A DNA stretch of 64,000 nucleotides from Actinopolymorpha pittospori (GCF_014873875.1 NZ_JADBEM010000001.1:186001-250000), one strand, 5' to 3'. Positions 25,229 through 34,658 are shown, counted from the stretch's first letter. The notes: generated by a model not told the origin, from the letters alone. Made by a program: numbers and translations.

Positions 25229-26449
25229 TCAAGCAGCGACTTGTTCCGTGCGATGTGACCATGCGGTCGCTTCGTCGTACGTGGTGCCGGTCCTGAGGCA
25301 GCCGTGCAGGATGCCGACCAGCCGGTTGGCGAGCTGGCGGACGGCGGCGTGGTGGCCGAGGCCGCGGGCTCGCTGCTGGTCGTAGTAGGCGCGGGAACCG
25401 GGCGAGCAGATCATCGCGGCGTAGGCCTGGCGGCCGAGCGCGTCGATGAGGCGGTCGTTGTGGACGTATCTGGCCGTGACGACATGCTTCCTGCCGGAGG
25501 CGCGGGTGATCGGGCTGGTCCCGGCGTAGTTCTTGCGGGCTTTGGCGCTGGCGTAGCGGTCGGGGTCGTCACCGAACTCGGCAAGCACCCGGGCACCGAG
25601 GATCATGCCCAGACCGGGCTGAGACACGATGATCTCAGCGTCCGGGTGCCGCCCAAAATGTGCTTCCACCTGCTCCTGCATGCTCTTGATCTGCTCATTC
25701 AGCGTGGTCAGGATGGCCGCTTGGGCGCGGACGGTGGCTGAGTAGGCCGACGTCACGATGGCCGGCTGACCGAGCTGCTCGGCGCGCAGCGCCGCCCGGA
25801 TCTTCTGGGCCTTGTCGGCCACATGGTGGCGACGGGCCCGCTTGAGCGCCGCGGTGATCTGGGCGGTCGTCAACCGGGCCGCCGAGTCCGGGTCGGGCGC
25901 CTTGGCCAGCAGTTCGAGAGCATCAGCTCCGGCCAGATCACCGAACGCGGCCAGGGCAGAGGGAAAGAACTCCCGCAGCGCGTGCCGCAGCCGCAGCATG
26001 TGACGGTTACGTTCCCAGATCAACGTCTTGTGCGCCCGGGCGACCACCTTGATCGCCTCGGCCTCAGCGGTGTCCCCGGCAACCGGCCGTAGCTGGTGAT
26101 GCTGCAGGCGCACCATGTCGGCGATGGTGTGGGCATCGGCGGGATCGCTCTTGGCCCCCGACACCGACGTACTCTCCCGGAACCGGGCAACCTGCAGCGG
26201 GTTGATCGCATAAACCCGGTAGCCGGCCGCGATCAGCGCCTGCACCCACGGGCCCCTGTCGGTCTCGATCCCGATCACGACCTGGTCGGCCTCGGCGTTC
26301 TCATCCAACTGCCGCCCGATCAACTCGTGCAGCCGTGCGATCCCAGCAATGCCCTCCTCCAGCCGGGCCTTGGCCAGCCGTCGCCCCTGCACGTCCTGCA
26401 ATTCGACGTCGTGATGATCCTCAGCCCAGTCGTCCCCGACGAACAGCAC
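25229..26449 (-). mobile_element. IS110-family transposase, intact
   Basis: This is a 406-residue DEDD transposase. The N-terminal RuvC-like domain starts MLFVGDDWAEDHHDVELQD, with GIETDRGPWVQAL and KSDPADAHTIADMVRL supplying the acidic residues. The C-terminal transposase_20 domain has PGLGMILGARVLAEFGDDP, YAGTSPITRASGRK and the Ser-containing end block. The frame is complete, so the element may be active. IS110 elements lack long terminal repeats and use a bridge RNA encoded in the non-coding ends, so exact borders are not given. It lies between two decayed regions. A second, broken IS110 (30585-31786) and an IS110 C-terminal scrap (52186-52344) are separate lineages. Confidence 0.9.
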
Positions 26450-27059
26450 CTGTTCTCCCGTCCTCGACAGCCACCATCAGCAGCCCGCGGGAGAACCTCC
26501 GCAACCTAATGATCAAGTGCTCACGCCACACGACGGCGGGCACGACATCCCATCAGCGGTCCATCCTCCCGACCACCGGCAGGGGCACGATCTGTCAATA
26601 GGACTTCATGTCCTGGCTCCGAGAGTGCTCACCTGCCGACGGCTACCGGGCACCGAGTCTGCCAGCGGCTGACCCGGTAACTCTCATTAGGCTCCCGGCA
26701 GAAACTCTCGCGCGAACTCCGCCGGCAGCGGTCGCGTCACGCGCTCGGCGGGTCGACGAACTTCGACCCTACGCCGGCAGTCGCGAGCCCTCCGCCGTCA
26801 GTTTCAGCGCGATGTCGAGGTCGGGGGCGTGCTGGTCACCCTCGACGAACAGGACCGCGGCGCGTGGGACGCATCCCTGGTCGCCGGTCTAGAGGCCTGA
26901 GGCGACAACGTCTGGCACGAACGAACGTTCATTCGACCGGCCAGCGCCCCGTCGTGGGCCAGCCGGGACTTCGTGCGCGAGCTGTTGGTGATCAATCCGA
27001 GCCTGACATGGGCTCTACCATCTCTGCTTTGGCAGAAAAATTAGCGGACAGCCCCTCGG
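26450..27059. other. Gene-poor region with a possible sigma-factor scrap
   Basis: About 600 bases have no intact gene. A plus frame ending at 26900 (VEVGGVLVTLDEQDRGAWDA) resembles the linker of long ECF sigma factors ('GELVLLADQDRSRWD'), but it is only about 30 residues and could be chance. Confidence 0.3.
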
Positions 27060-27245
27060 CCTTGTACGGACGGCCCGCCGGGAGATCCCGGCGGGCCGTC
27101 GTGTGTGGGGTCTGCCCCGCGGAGGCCAGCCGTCGGTGTCCGGCGCCGGCATGTACGACCCGGCATTTGGTCCGGCGTGAGGATCTTCTTGTCACGCTGA
27201 TGACCTGGATCGGGCCACGCTGGCCGTCGACGTGGTCGACGCCGG
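27060..27245 (-). pseudogene. Rearranged 3' end of a YncE/phosphoesterase gene with its terminator
   Basis: On the minus strand from 27245 the DNA matches two separated parts of the intact gene at 41925-44678. First comes DHVDGQRGPIQVIS, then, after an internal deletion, DKKILTPDQMPGR and the coding end. The terminator hairpin GACGGCCCGCCGGG/CCCGGCGGGCCGTC at 27069-27100 follows and matches the one at 44705-44735. A third piece lies inverted next to it (27351-27407). This is a scrambled, dead partial paralogue. Confidence 0.75.
27069..27100 (-). terminator. Terminator hairpin carried by the phosphoesterase remnant
   Basis: GACGGCCCGCCGGG pairs with CCCGGCGGGCCGTC around a 4-base loop. It is nearly identical to the terminator of the intact paralogue at 44705-44735 and lies at the same distance past the coding end. 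Confidence 0.7.
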
Positions 27246-27350
27246 ACCAGCTTTGGCCAGGAACGCTCACAACTCCTTGGGTCCCTCCTGGAACACAATC
27301 CACGGACCCCTCGGCCCGGACGACGGAGCTGACACGCCGGCCTGGTTGCC

Positions 27351-27407
27351 GCCCGTACTGGAAGGACTCCGCGATCTTCGTGGTCGAGGACGACACCCAG
27401 ACCGTTC
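27351..27407 (+). pseudogene. Inverted internal piece of the phosphoesterase gene
   Basis: The plus strand reads YWKDSAIFVVEDDTQ, matching YWRDSAIFVVEDDTQ of the intact gene near 44080-44130, with almost identical DNA. The adjoining part of the gene lies on the opposite strand at 27060-27245, so an inversion with deletion has broken this copy. Confidence 0.75.
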
Positions 27408-27500
27408 GGCGTCGAGACTGGTGAGAATGGCACCGCAGATCGTCTCCGAGCTGGAGACGAGACTTCTGTCGACCCGACTGCTCCACCTACCAGCATGTGG

Positions 27501-27821
27501 TCAGACACCCGGCGGCTGGAACGAAACGGGTTTCCCCGCGGCAGCGTCGAGGTCCTCAGGCGTCAGTAGGACGACCGTCTTCGTAGTGACAGTTCCACTG
27601 GCCGCGACGGCCAGACTCAGGGCTGCGATCGAGGCGTTGTCCGGAGCCTCGATGATTGTGTAAACGTCGTCTGATCCGAAAGCGAAATACATGGATTCGA
27701 TGACGCAGCCCAACTGCCTTGCGACATCTTCGACGGCCGACCGGCGCGCACTACCACCTTTGTCAAGCAAGCCTTTCGTGCCAGACTCGGTGTAACTCCC
27801 CTGCACCAAGAATTTCGGCAT
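27501..27821 (-). CDS. GYD-domain protein
   Basis: This 106-residue protein covers the whole GYD/alpha-beta-barrel family domain: MPKFLVQGSYTESGTKGLLD, GCVIESMYFAFGSDDVYTII, EAPDNASIAALSLAVAASGT and TTKTVVLLTPEDLDAA. GGAGGTG precedes the ATG. GYD proteins form dimeric ferredoxin-like barrels; no activity is known for most. It is intact between the scrambled phosphoesterase pieces and the CMD-domain gene. Confidence 0.85.
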   Translation of the reverse strand: MPKFLVQGSYTESGTKGLLDKGGSARRSAVEDVARQLGCVIESMYFAFGSDDVYTIIEAPDNASIAALSLAVAASGTVTTKTVVLLTPEDLDAAAGKPVSFQPPGV

Positions 27822-28077
27822 CGATACACCTCCCTTCGTCCTACGCCCAGTTTACGTGTCCACTACCGCCGAATCCGGGGCTCCGGTCACGCTGCGAGCG
27901 GTCATTGGTCAGTCACACCTACGACCTCCACATCCCGGACATGGGCGGGTCTCGCAGGGGCGCGCAGCGGAGACTGCCCAACCTCCTCGGCGCTCTGCAG
28001 CGCACCCCCCTGAACTACGCGTCCCCTGCGCTCCCGAGTCCGTCAGCGCCGTGTGAATGCAATGGGCCAGCACGCCA

Positions 28078-29196
28078 TCAAAGCAGGTGGTCGCGCTTCT
28101 CCTGAGCAGTCACCGCTCTAGCGATCATCCGCTTCTGCCCCCTCGGCTGGGGACGCCGCGGCGGGGCCAGCCAGGTCCCGACTCGGCGGGCGGCGGTGAA
28201 GCTTGCCCATGCACAGGCGGCGACCAGCGGCTCGTCTGCGGCAGGGCCGAGGTGGGCGCGCGCCTCGCCGATCAGCCGCTCGTCGATTTGGTAGGGAGCG
28301 AGAGCGGTCAGCAGGGTGAGCCGGCCGAGTGGCCGATGGTCGGTGGCGAGAGGTCGGACCGCGTCCTCCAGCCAGGCACGCGACAGGCCAGGATCCTCGC
28401 CGCGCCAAACCGTTACCCATTCGGTGACCATGCTCCGCACCGGTTCCGGAAGCGCGTTCGCACCGGCGGCGTCGAAGGCGGCCGCGGCCCGGCCGAACGC
28501 GTCGGCGATGACCGCGTTGCCGCGAGCCCAGCCGAGGTCGTCAGGTAGTGAAGAGGGCGGCAGCAGTTGGACGGCGGCACCGGGGCGTACGTCGTGACGC
28601 GTCTGGCGGGCGAACGCCAGAACCGCCAACCGCCTCAATCCCGCCTTAAGCGGCGCCCACTTAATCAGGAACGGCGAGGGAACGACGAAGAGGGCCACCA
28701 TGCGGTTGATGTAGTGGTAGCTCACCGCGACGCCAATCAACTCGGCTACTTCGTGGTCGGCGAAGGGCGGCTGCCGCAGGATCGCTGCGTCCGGATCCCG
28801 TGTCGCCCGCGCCCAAGCGATCAGTGCGTCGAGTTCCGGATCCGAGCTACCACTCCCGCGCCCACCCGCGAGGTCACGTGCCTGGGCGTCCACGCCGAGG
28901 GCGTGGAGCACGGTCGTGTGAACCTCGACGCAGTAGGGGCAGGCGTTGATCGCCGACACCGCCGCGGCGACCGCCTCCTTCCTGGCGCGTGAGACGTGGA
29001 TCCCGTGGGTGGGCTCGCGGACGATCGCCCAGTAGGCGCACAGCGCGGCGGGCGAGGGCAGGTGAAGTAGGAACGGCGGCACCAACGCTCCGACGTCTCG
29101 CCTGATCTGGCGTCGTACGGCCTGTGTGCGGGTGTCGTCCAGGACGAGCTCAAGATGACGCACCTGGCGACGGAACGCCCTGTCCGGAATCACCAT
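28078..29196 (-). CDS. Carboxymuconolactone decarboxylase/AhpD-like family protein
   Basis: This is a 372-residue protein from ATG 29196 (MVIPDRAFRRQ; GGAGA six bases upstream), though the frame is open to 29310. The AhpD-like segment has the redox motif NACPYCVEVHTTVLHALG (CxxC-xxx-H) near residue 105, preceded by VSRARKEAVAAAVSAI. A second helical half follows (VAVSYHYINRMVALFVVPSP). Proteins with CxxC plus His of this kind are thiol peroxidase-like or act on peroxides. It is divergent from an HxlR regulator, with only 80 bases between starts, which suggests control by that regulator and a redox or electrophile signal. Confidence 0.82.
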   Translation of the reverse strand: MVIPDRAFRRQVRHLELVLDDTRTQAVRRQIRRDVGALVPPFLLHLPSPAALCAYWAIVREPTHGIHVSRARKEAVAAAVSAINACPYCVEVHTTVLHALGVDAQARDLAGGRGSGSSDPELDALIAWARATRDPDAAILRQPPFADHEVAELIGVAVSYHYINRMVALFVVPSPFLIKWAPLKAGLRRLAVLAFARQTRHDVRPGAAVQLLPPSSLPDDLGWARGNAVIADAFGRAAAAFDAAGANALPEPVRSMVTEWVTVWRGEDPGLSRAWLEDAVRPLATDHRPLGRLTLLTALAPYQIDERLIGEARAHLGPAADEPLVAACAWASFTAARRVGTWLAPPRRPQPRGQKRMIARAVTAQEKRDHLL

Positions 29197-29276
29197 GGCT
29201 GGTCTCCAGATTGACGGCGAAGACAAGATTTCCAAGTAGTAAAACATCTTCTGGGACTTCTTGCTAGCCTTTGGTT

Positions 29277-29903
29277 GTGTCTCCTCGTCGGTACGCGCAG
29301 TTCTGCCCACTCGCCAAGGCGCTGGACATCCTCGGCGAGCGGTGGACCCTGCTGATCATTCGAGAGCTGCTGGCCGGGCCGAAGCGATACACCGATCTGC
29401 GCGCAGGGCTCGCCGGCCTCGCGACCGACCTGCTGGCGACGCGCCTGCGCGAACTGCGGGCACACGGACTGGTCGAACGCCGTGACCTACCGCCGCCGAC
29501 GCCGGCGACCGTCTACGAACTGACGGAGCGAGGCAGGGCACTCCGACCGGCCATCCTCGAACTGGCCAGGTGGGGGCGCCCATTATTGCGTGAAGCCGCC
29601 CACGATGCCCTGCCAGACAGCGCCCTGGTGCTCGGGTTAGAGGCCGCCTTCCACGCCGCGGCGGCGGTTGGCGTGGACGAGACCTACGACATCGAGGTCG
29701 ACGGCCAACGTGTCGCGGTGCGGGTTCGCAACGGCACGCTCACAGTCCTGCCCGGCGGCACCGGTGACCGGGCGAGCGTGCGGATCAACACCGACCGCGA
29801 AGGTTTCATGAGCCTTGCCCGGAGCGACAGCGGCACCCGGCCGCGGATCGACGGCGATCCTGACGCGCTGGCCAGGTTCCAGCGCATTTTCGCGCTCGAC
29901 TAG
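29277..29903 (+). CDS. HxlR-family regulator with SCP2-like C-terminal domain
   Basis: This is a 208-residue protein starting at GTG 29277 (a TTG at 29271 is also possible). The winged-helix HxlR domain covers residues 8-100: CPLAKALDILGERWTLLIIR, ELLAGPKRYTDLRAGL, LATDLLATRLRELRAHGLVE, and YELTERGRALRPAILELARW. The C-terminal 100 residues (DIEVDGQRVAVRVRNGTLTV, then RINTDREGFMSLARSDSG) resemble the sterol-carrier-type domain found in many actinobacterial HxlR proteins. It is divergent from the CMD/AhpD-like gene, its likely target. An IS1380 remnant abuts its 3' end about 35 bases past the stop. Confidence 0.88.
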   Translation: MSPRRYAQFCPLAKALDILGERWTLLIIRELLAGPKRYTDLRAGLAGLATDLLATRLRELRAHGLVERRDLPPPTPATVYELTERGRALRPAILELARWGRPLLREAAHDALPDSALVLGLEAAFHAAAAVGVDETYDIEVDGQRVAVRVRNGTLTVLPGGTGDRASVRINTDREGFMSLARSDSGTRPRIDGDPDALARFQRIFALD

Positions 29904-29944
29904 CGTCCTGCGTCAACGGTTGGTTGACATTCTGTGGGCTGGTT

Positions 29945-30456
29945 CTACGGCCGGCGATCTTGGTGTGCCCGAAACTCGCGCCCTGCTTGGCGTGCCCGTA
30001 GACCGGGCGCAACAGCGAATCGATATCGACGAACACCTGATCCTCGATACCTGGTAGCAGCCCGCTGGCCTGGACGAGGTTGACCAGATGGGCCCGCGCG
30101 ACCGATGCCAGCTGCAAGGTGTGGCCGTGGGTGAACTCGCGCAGAAACTGGCCCAACGTCGCTCGAGCGTATACGCCGTCGAACAGCCGACGCATCCCAC
30201 CCGAGCGGATCACATCCAGATCATCGATACAGTCCGCACCCGCAGCCATCCCCGCGACGATCGAAGTCACCTTGCCCGCCGGGTTCACCGCCGCCGACCT
30301 CACCATCGTGGTCCTGATCGCGACCCGCTCGCCCACCAGCTCCGACAAACCCGCCCGCTCCGCCAACGCCATCACCGGCACCAGCCCCGCACACGACACC
30401 AGGTTCTGCTCATCGAACACCGGCGTGGCCCGAGACCACCCATACGGTAGTTTCAC
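29945..30456 (-). pseudogene. IS1380-family transposase, N-terminal fragment
   Basis: The minus frame from 30456 reads TPVFDEQNLVSCAGLVPVMA, AERAGLSELVGERV, VAGMAAGADCIDDLDVIRSG and HGHTLQLASVARAHLVNLVQ. It continues VFVDIDSLLRPVYGHAKQGA and FGHTKIAGR, the first third of an IS1380-type DDE transposase (first catalytic Asp in FVDIDS). Similarity stops abruptly after HTKIAGR near 29945, where unrelated sequence joins. Full-length members run 450-470 residues. The element is 3'-truncated and inactive. Confidence 0.8.
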
Positions 30457-30462
30457 TATCAG

Positions 30463-30524
30463 TGCCTTTTGGATCGGGTTGGATCAGGACCTAGACACTC
30501 CAGATTCTCCCGATCCAGAAGGCA
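30463..30524. repeat. 16-bp inverted repeat upstream of the IS1380 fragment
   Basis: TGCCTTTTGGATCGGG at 30463-30478 and CCCGATCCAGAAGGCA at 30509-30524 are inverted repeats with one mismatch and a 30-base spacer. The first lies six bases before the transposase start. It could be the outer end of the IS1380 element meeting a related end, or the element's promoter region. Confidence 0.55.
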
Positions 30525-30584
30525 TTTCTTCTGCTCCGACCCGCCGACGATCAGCTACCCGTCCACGGATTCTCAATGAAGTTG

Positions 30585-31786
30585 TCAAGCCGTTCGAGCT
30601 GCAGGCGTGTCGAGTTCGAAGAGCCGGTTGTCGCGGAGTAGAGCCCACAGGACGTCGACGCGGCGTCGGGCCAACGCGATGAGTGCTTGGGTGTGTTTGA
30701 GTCCCTGTCCACGCTTCTTGAGGTAGTAGGCGCGGTTGGGTCCCTCGCGCATCATGGCCGCGGAGGCGTAGAGGTAGAACACTCTGCGCAGCTTGCGTGA
30801 GTAGCGCATCGGCCGGTGCAGGTTCCCGGTGCGTCGTCCGGAGTCACGCGGGACGGGGACGAGCCCGGCAGCTGAGGCGAGCCGGCCGGCGTTGGCGTAG
30901 CCGCTCAGGTCCCCGGCTGCGGTGATGAGCTCGGCGCCCAGGATCGGGCCCATGCCGGGGAGGGACTCGATGATCTCGGCCTGAGGGTGCGCGCGGAAGG
31001 TGGTGGTGATGCGAGCGTCGAGATCGGAGATCCGAGCGCCGATCGCCAGGATCTGGACGGCGAGGTCGGCCACGATGCTGGCCGCGACGTCTTGCCCGGG
31101 CACAACGGTCTGCTGGGCCTTGGCCGCGGCCAGGGCAGCGGCTGCGATCTGGTCAGCGCTGCGGACGTTGCGCTTGACCAGCCATGCCCGCAGCCGCGAC
31201 TGCCCGAGACGGCGAATCGCCTCGGGGGTCTGGTAGCCGGTCAGCAGAGCCAGCGCGCCGCGGCTGTGGGCGTAGCCAAGGACCGTTCCAGGGCAGGGAA
31301 GTAGCCGCTGAGCACGTCGCGGAGCCGGTTGACCATGCGGACCCTGTCGCCGACCAGGTCGGTGCGGTGAGTCACCAACAACCGCAGCTCGCTCACCAGC
31401 GAAGTGGAGACCTCCACCTCCTGCAGATCGCTACGGTGTCGAAGCGTCTCAGCGATGACGTACGCATCGCGGGCATCGGTCTTCGCCTCGCCCCGGTAGG
31501 CGCCCGCCATCTGGTTCACGGTTCGACCAGGCACGTACCTGCCGCGCTGACCGTGCGCCGCCAACAGTGCCAGCAGGAGCCCCGACATGGTCCCGGTGAC
31601 GTCGACTCCCCACACGACCTCCTCAGCCCGAGCGAGCACGCTGCCAACCGCGTCGAGGATCGCAGCCTCGTCGTTGATGACCCTCGCCGACCAGACGGTC
31701 GCCCCGTTTTCGTCGATCAGACAGACCCAGTGATGACCCTTGCCGACATCGACGCCCACCCAGCCGAACGGGATCCGCTTCTTCAT
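30585..31786 (-). pseudogene. IS110-family transposase with one frameshift
   Basis: The N-terminal half (from ATG 31786: MKKRIPFGWVGVDVGKGHHW, VVWGVDVTGTMSGLLLALLA, KTDARDAYVIAETLRHR) runs to a premature stop at 31241. The C-terminal half continues in another frame from about 31255 (YAHSRGALALLTGYQTPEAI, then LPGMGPILGAELITAAGDLS, VPVPRDSGRRTGNLHRP) to 30585. A single-base loss near 31255-31262 explains the break. Repair would give a transposase of about 400 residues. Either the copy is dead or the base is a sequence error. Confidence 0.8.
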
Positions 31787-32036
31787 CAACTTCTCCTTCG
31801 AGCACACGAACATTGCCGTGGCCCGAAGGACTCCCCGCCGACAGATCCGTAAACAGCGACCAGAACGCGCATCTCAATCAGCAGTCAAGGCGCCCCAGGA
31901 GGAGCCGGGCGGCCAATCCATGGGAGCCATCAAGGGCGATCAAGGCTCAGCCACACCCAGCCCTCCCGGGCCAACCAAGAACTTACGGATCGAGGCTAAG
32001 GTCGTGCGGGTGGGACGTTCTCGGCGGGTCGCGGGC

Positions 32037-32867
32037 ATGGCTGTACCTTCGTGGGCTCCTGAGCGGTGGCCAGGTTGGTTCGCGCCACGGGCGCAACCGT
32101 TCGTCGTCGACGGCCTGCCGCCGCACGACCGTGCGGCTCTTCCCACCGCCGTCGTTTCACCGACCAGTGGCGAGGTTCGTGACTCGTTCTGGATCTACGA
32201 CCATCGCCCTCGGGTCTGGTTGACCGAGGCCGACTTCCACGGGCTCGACAAGGGGCTGAGGACGCGCCTGGTACGTGGCCAACTTGGCGTCCACGAATCG
32301 GTTGGGGTGGTACGCATGGCGCCGGTCGCGGTACGGGATCGGGCACGCGCCCAGGCCGACGGCCATCGGTTCGTCTGGTGGCCCACCCTGGTGAAACTGG
32401 CCGGGCTCGAGCCCATCATCAGGCTGATCGAGTGCGGTGTGGTCTCGAGCCGGCACCGAGAGGTGCCCGCTCGGGTCTGGCGTCAGGCGGCGGCTGTCCT
32501 ACCCCACGCCCGCGACCTCGCGGGCACTGTGCCGGAGGGCTCCGGTCCCAACTGCTTCGGCACCGTGATGGCCGCCGCGGGCGTGCCCGGTGCGGCGCGG
32601 GAGTGGATGCGGCAGGAACCGTTCGCGGAGTGGCTCAGCACCCACACCCGCCCCGGTGGCCGTGACGAGGACCCTGGAACGGTGTTGGTGTGGCACGACC
32701 AGAAGGGGGCCCCTGTCCACGCGTCCGTCACCCTCGGCGGTGGCTGGGCACTCAACAAGCCCTCCCAGGCGTGGGTCAGCCCTCGCTTCGTCTGGACGGT
32801 AAGGGACGTCGTCAACCATTCCCGTCGACCCGGCTGTCGCCTCAGGCGACGCACTCTCACCGGCTGA
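32037..32867 (+). CDS. Hypothetical protein with a Cys/His arrangement like papain-fold amidases
   Basis: This is 276 residues from ATG 32037; the frame is open to 31740, but that part overlaps the IS110 end and has shadow composition. The composition is normal throughout. The first half carries SFWIYDHRPRVWLTEADFHG and GQLGVHESVGVVRMAPVAVR. The second half has SGPNCFGTVMAAAGV (Cys) and, 65 residues on, DQKGAPVHASVTLGGGWALN (His), followed by a small-residue strand. A Cys at the start of a helix with a later His in a strand is how NlpC/P60 and related papain-fold enzymes are built, so peptidase or amidase activity is a reasonable guess. No signal peptide is visible. Function otherwise unknown. 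Confidence 0.6.
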   Translation: MAVPSWAPERWPGWFAPRAQPFVVDGLPPHDRAALPTAVVSPTSGEVRDSFWIYDHRPRVWLTEADFHGLDKGLRTRLVRGQLGVHESVGVVRMAPVAVRDRARAQADGHRFVWWPTLVKLAGLEPIIRLIECGVVSSRHREVPARVWRQAAAVLPHARDLAGTVPEGSGPNCFGTVMAAAGVPGAAREWMRQEPFAEWLSTHTRPGGRDEDPGTVLVWHDQKGAPVHASVTLGGGWALNKPSQAWVSPRFVWTVRDVVNHSRRPGCRLRRRTLTG

Positions 32868-33155
32868 TCCGGGTTCTAAGTGAGACACGGCGCGTGATTG
32901 CCTCATGCATCTCCTGCATGCGCGACGGTTCTGCGTCGCCCGGTGCGCCAGAGCGCATCTTGGTGGGTGGTGTTGCGGTCGGCCGCGCCGTCGATGGCGA
33001 CGGAGTTTGCGTGGCCGAGCGCGATGGACTTCCCAAGACCGGACATAATACCCCCTCACCACTCGGGGTCGGCGGCGCGAGCGGGAGGGACGTCCGACCC
33101 TGGGGCGACGAAGGAGATCATCATTTCGAGGCACCAGCGCCACAAGATCGGCCAC

Positions 33156-33719
33156 ATGGCAACCCGCGAGGACCTGGTCGCCCGGCAGCTACCGGTGGCC
33201 GACGAGGCGCTGCCGGTGGTCCAGCACCAGACGGCCGGACTTCACTGGCCCCAGTACGTCAACAAGCACCGACTCATCGGCGGACTCGTGGCGGGCTTCG
33301 CGGCCCTCCACATCGCCGACATGATCGGCTACTGGCTGCCCGGCATCGGCCTGCCGAAGTTGGACTTCGCCTCCTTCAACGGCTCCATCCTCATGCCCAC
33401 CGCCGCCGCTACGCCGCAGTGGTTCGAGGGGCACATCTTCCACACCTTCAACGGCATCGTGTTCGCGCTCGGCTACGCGCTGCTGATCTTCCCGCGGCTA
33501 GGTAAGACGCTGACGACCGCGCGCAACGTCGGCCGTGGAGTCGCCATGGGTATGGTCCTGGCAACGCTGAGCTGCCTGTGGTGGATCCCGACGCAGTTCC
33601 CGGATCTGCACGCGGGCTTCATGTCACACAACCTCGGCTGGGACCTCGTCCTCGGCGTCTACGTGTGGCACCTCGCCTGGTCGCTCGCACTCGGCTTCTT
33701 CTTCAACCCGCAGGACTGA
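33156..33719 (+). CDS. Four-helix integral membrane protein, unknown function
   Basis: This is 187 residues from ATG 33156 (MATREDLVARQL). The frame extends upstream to 32898 with shadow composition. Four membrane segments are visible: GGLVAGFAALHIADMIGYWL, HTFNGIVFALGYALLIFPRL, GRGVAMGMVLATLSCLWWIP and GVYVWHLAWSLALGFFF. Conserved-looking polar residues sit in or next to them (His in ALHIAD, HIFHTFN, His and Asn in MSHNLGWD). The arrangement of His residues could bind metal or heme, but no family was recognised. It stands alone between the 276-aa gene and a convergent hypothetical gene. Confidence 0.7.
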   Translation: MATREDLVARQLPVADEALPVVQHQTAGLHWPQYVNKHRLIGGLVAGFAALHIADMIGYWLPGIGLPKLDFASFNGSILMPTAAATPQWFEGHIFHTFNGIVFALGYALLIFPRLGKTLTTARNVGRGVAMGMVLATLSCLWWIPTQFPDLHAGFMSHNLGWDLVLGVYVWHLAWSLALGFFFNPQD

Positions 33720-33737
33720 ACACCACACCGACGACGC

Positions 33738-34658
33738 TCACTCGGCTGCCGGCCACGCCTCGAGCAGGCCGGCGCCACCCGCACGCAGATCCGCGTGGAG
33801 GCGTACGCCGGCGGCCGGGTCGGCGTCCGACCGCAGCGTCAACCGCCGCTCGCCGGGATCAACGGACGCGAGACCCCCACCGAGCACCAGAGAGTCAGTG
33901 ACAATCTCGGCCAACAGGACCACCTCGAGGACACTCCCGCCCTCGGCCACCTTCGTACGCTCGAGCGGGGTTGCCCAGATCAGCCGGCTCTCGACGACCA
34001 CGAGACGCCGCTGAGTAACCAGCACTGTGACCTCGCCACCGGCACGACATACCAGCTCGGCGGCGAACGCGATCCGCTCGTCATCCTCCATGAACGTTGC
34101 GAGCGCACGGTCGACCACCTCGGTCGGCAGCGGCTCGACGGTCTCGGCCCTGCGTGGCACGGGTGGTCGCGGCACCTCGCCTCCCCAGCTCGTGTCGACC
34201 TCGGGCAGGGCGCCCGCGGTCCGAGCCGCGTCCAACAGCGTGGGGAAGAAGTCGTGGAACGCCTCCGCGTCACGGATCCGCATCGTCGTGGTGAGCTCAC
34301 CGCCCGCGGGCCCGCCGGCCGTCCTCGCCGTGACGACGAAGTCGCCGAGGCTGGGCTCGATCGGCCGGCCCGCGAAGACGACGTACGCGAGCGCCACCGC
34401 AGTCACGCGCTCGCGGGCCTCGAAGATGACCCGCCGGTCGGTGACGAAGGCGAAGCCCGCGGCGTTCCCCTCGTGCGGGAAGCGCACCGCAACTCGCGCA
34501 CGCGGTCGCTCCCCGGGCTGCATCACCGACTTCACCAGCAGCCAGTCGCGCAGCTCCGCCGCGATCGCTCGGCCACGCTGGGTAGCTGCCCGGACGTGGA
34601 GATCTTCCAAGGCACGGTCACCTACCGCGATACTGACTGATTTCCTGCGGAAACGCAC
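33738..34658 (-). CDS. Hypothetical protein
   Basis: This is a 306-residue soluble protein, GTG start at 34658. Two internally similar regions are visible. Residues 55-145 (VRFPHEGNAAGFAFVTDRRV, IFEARERVTAVALAYVVFAG) and residues 185-300 (ELVCRAGGEVTVLVTQRRLV, VVESRLIWATPLERTKVAEG) each look like a PH-like 'TDRR-hhhh' beta unit of the kind seen in bacterial PH/YokE-like domains. If so, this is a tandem bacterial PH-domain protein. No partner gene is evident; the 3' end converges on the membrane-protein gene 18 bases away. Confidence 0.55.
   Translation of the reverse strand: MRFRRKSVSIAVGDRALEDLHVRAATQRGRAIAAELRDWLLVKSVMQPGERPRARVAVRFPHEGNAAGFAFVTDRRVIFEARERVTAVALAYVVFAGRPIEPSLGDFVVTARTAGGPAGGELTTTMRIRDAEAFHDFFPTLLDAARTAGALPEVDTSWGGEVPRPPVPRRAETVEPLPTEVVDRALATFMEDDERIAFAAELVCRAGGEVTVLVTQRRLVVVESRLIWATPLERTKVAEGGSVLEVVLLAEIVTDSLVLGGGLASVDPGERRLTLRSDADPAAGVRLHADLRAGGAGLLEAWPAAE

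Noticed and set aside
26820..26900. ECF sigma-factor-like peptide (GGVLVTLDEQDRGAWD)
   Set aside because: Only about 30 residues resemble the family and no start or sigma-2/4 region is present. It is noted in the intergenic entry only.
31740..32036. N-terminal extension of the 276-aa protein
   Set aside because: It overlaps the end of the IS110 element on the other strand and has shadow composition; the ATG at 32037 was preferred.
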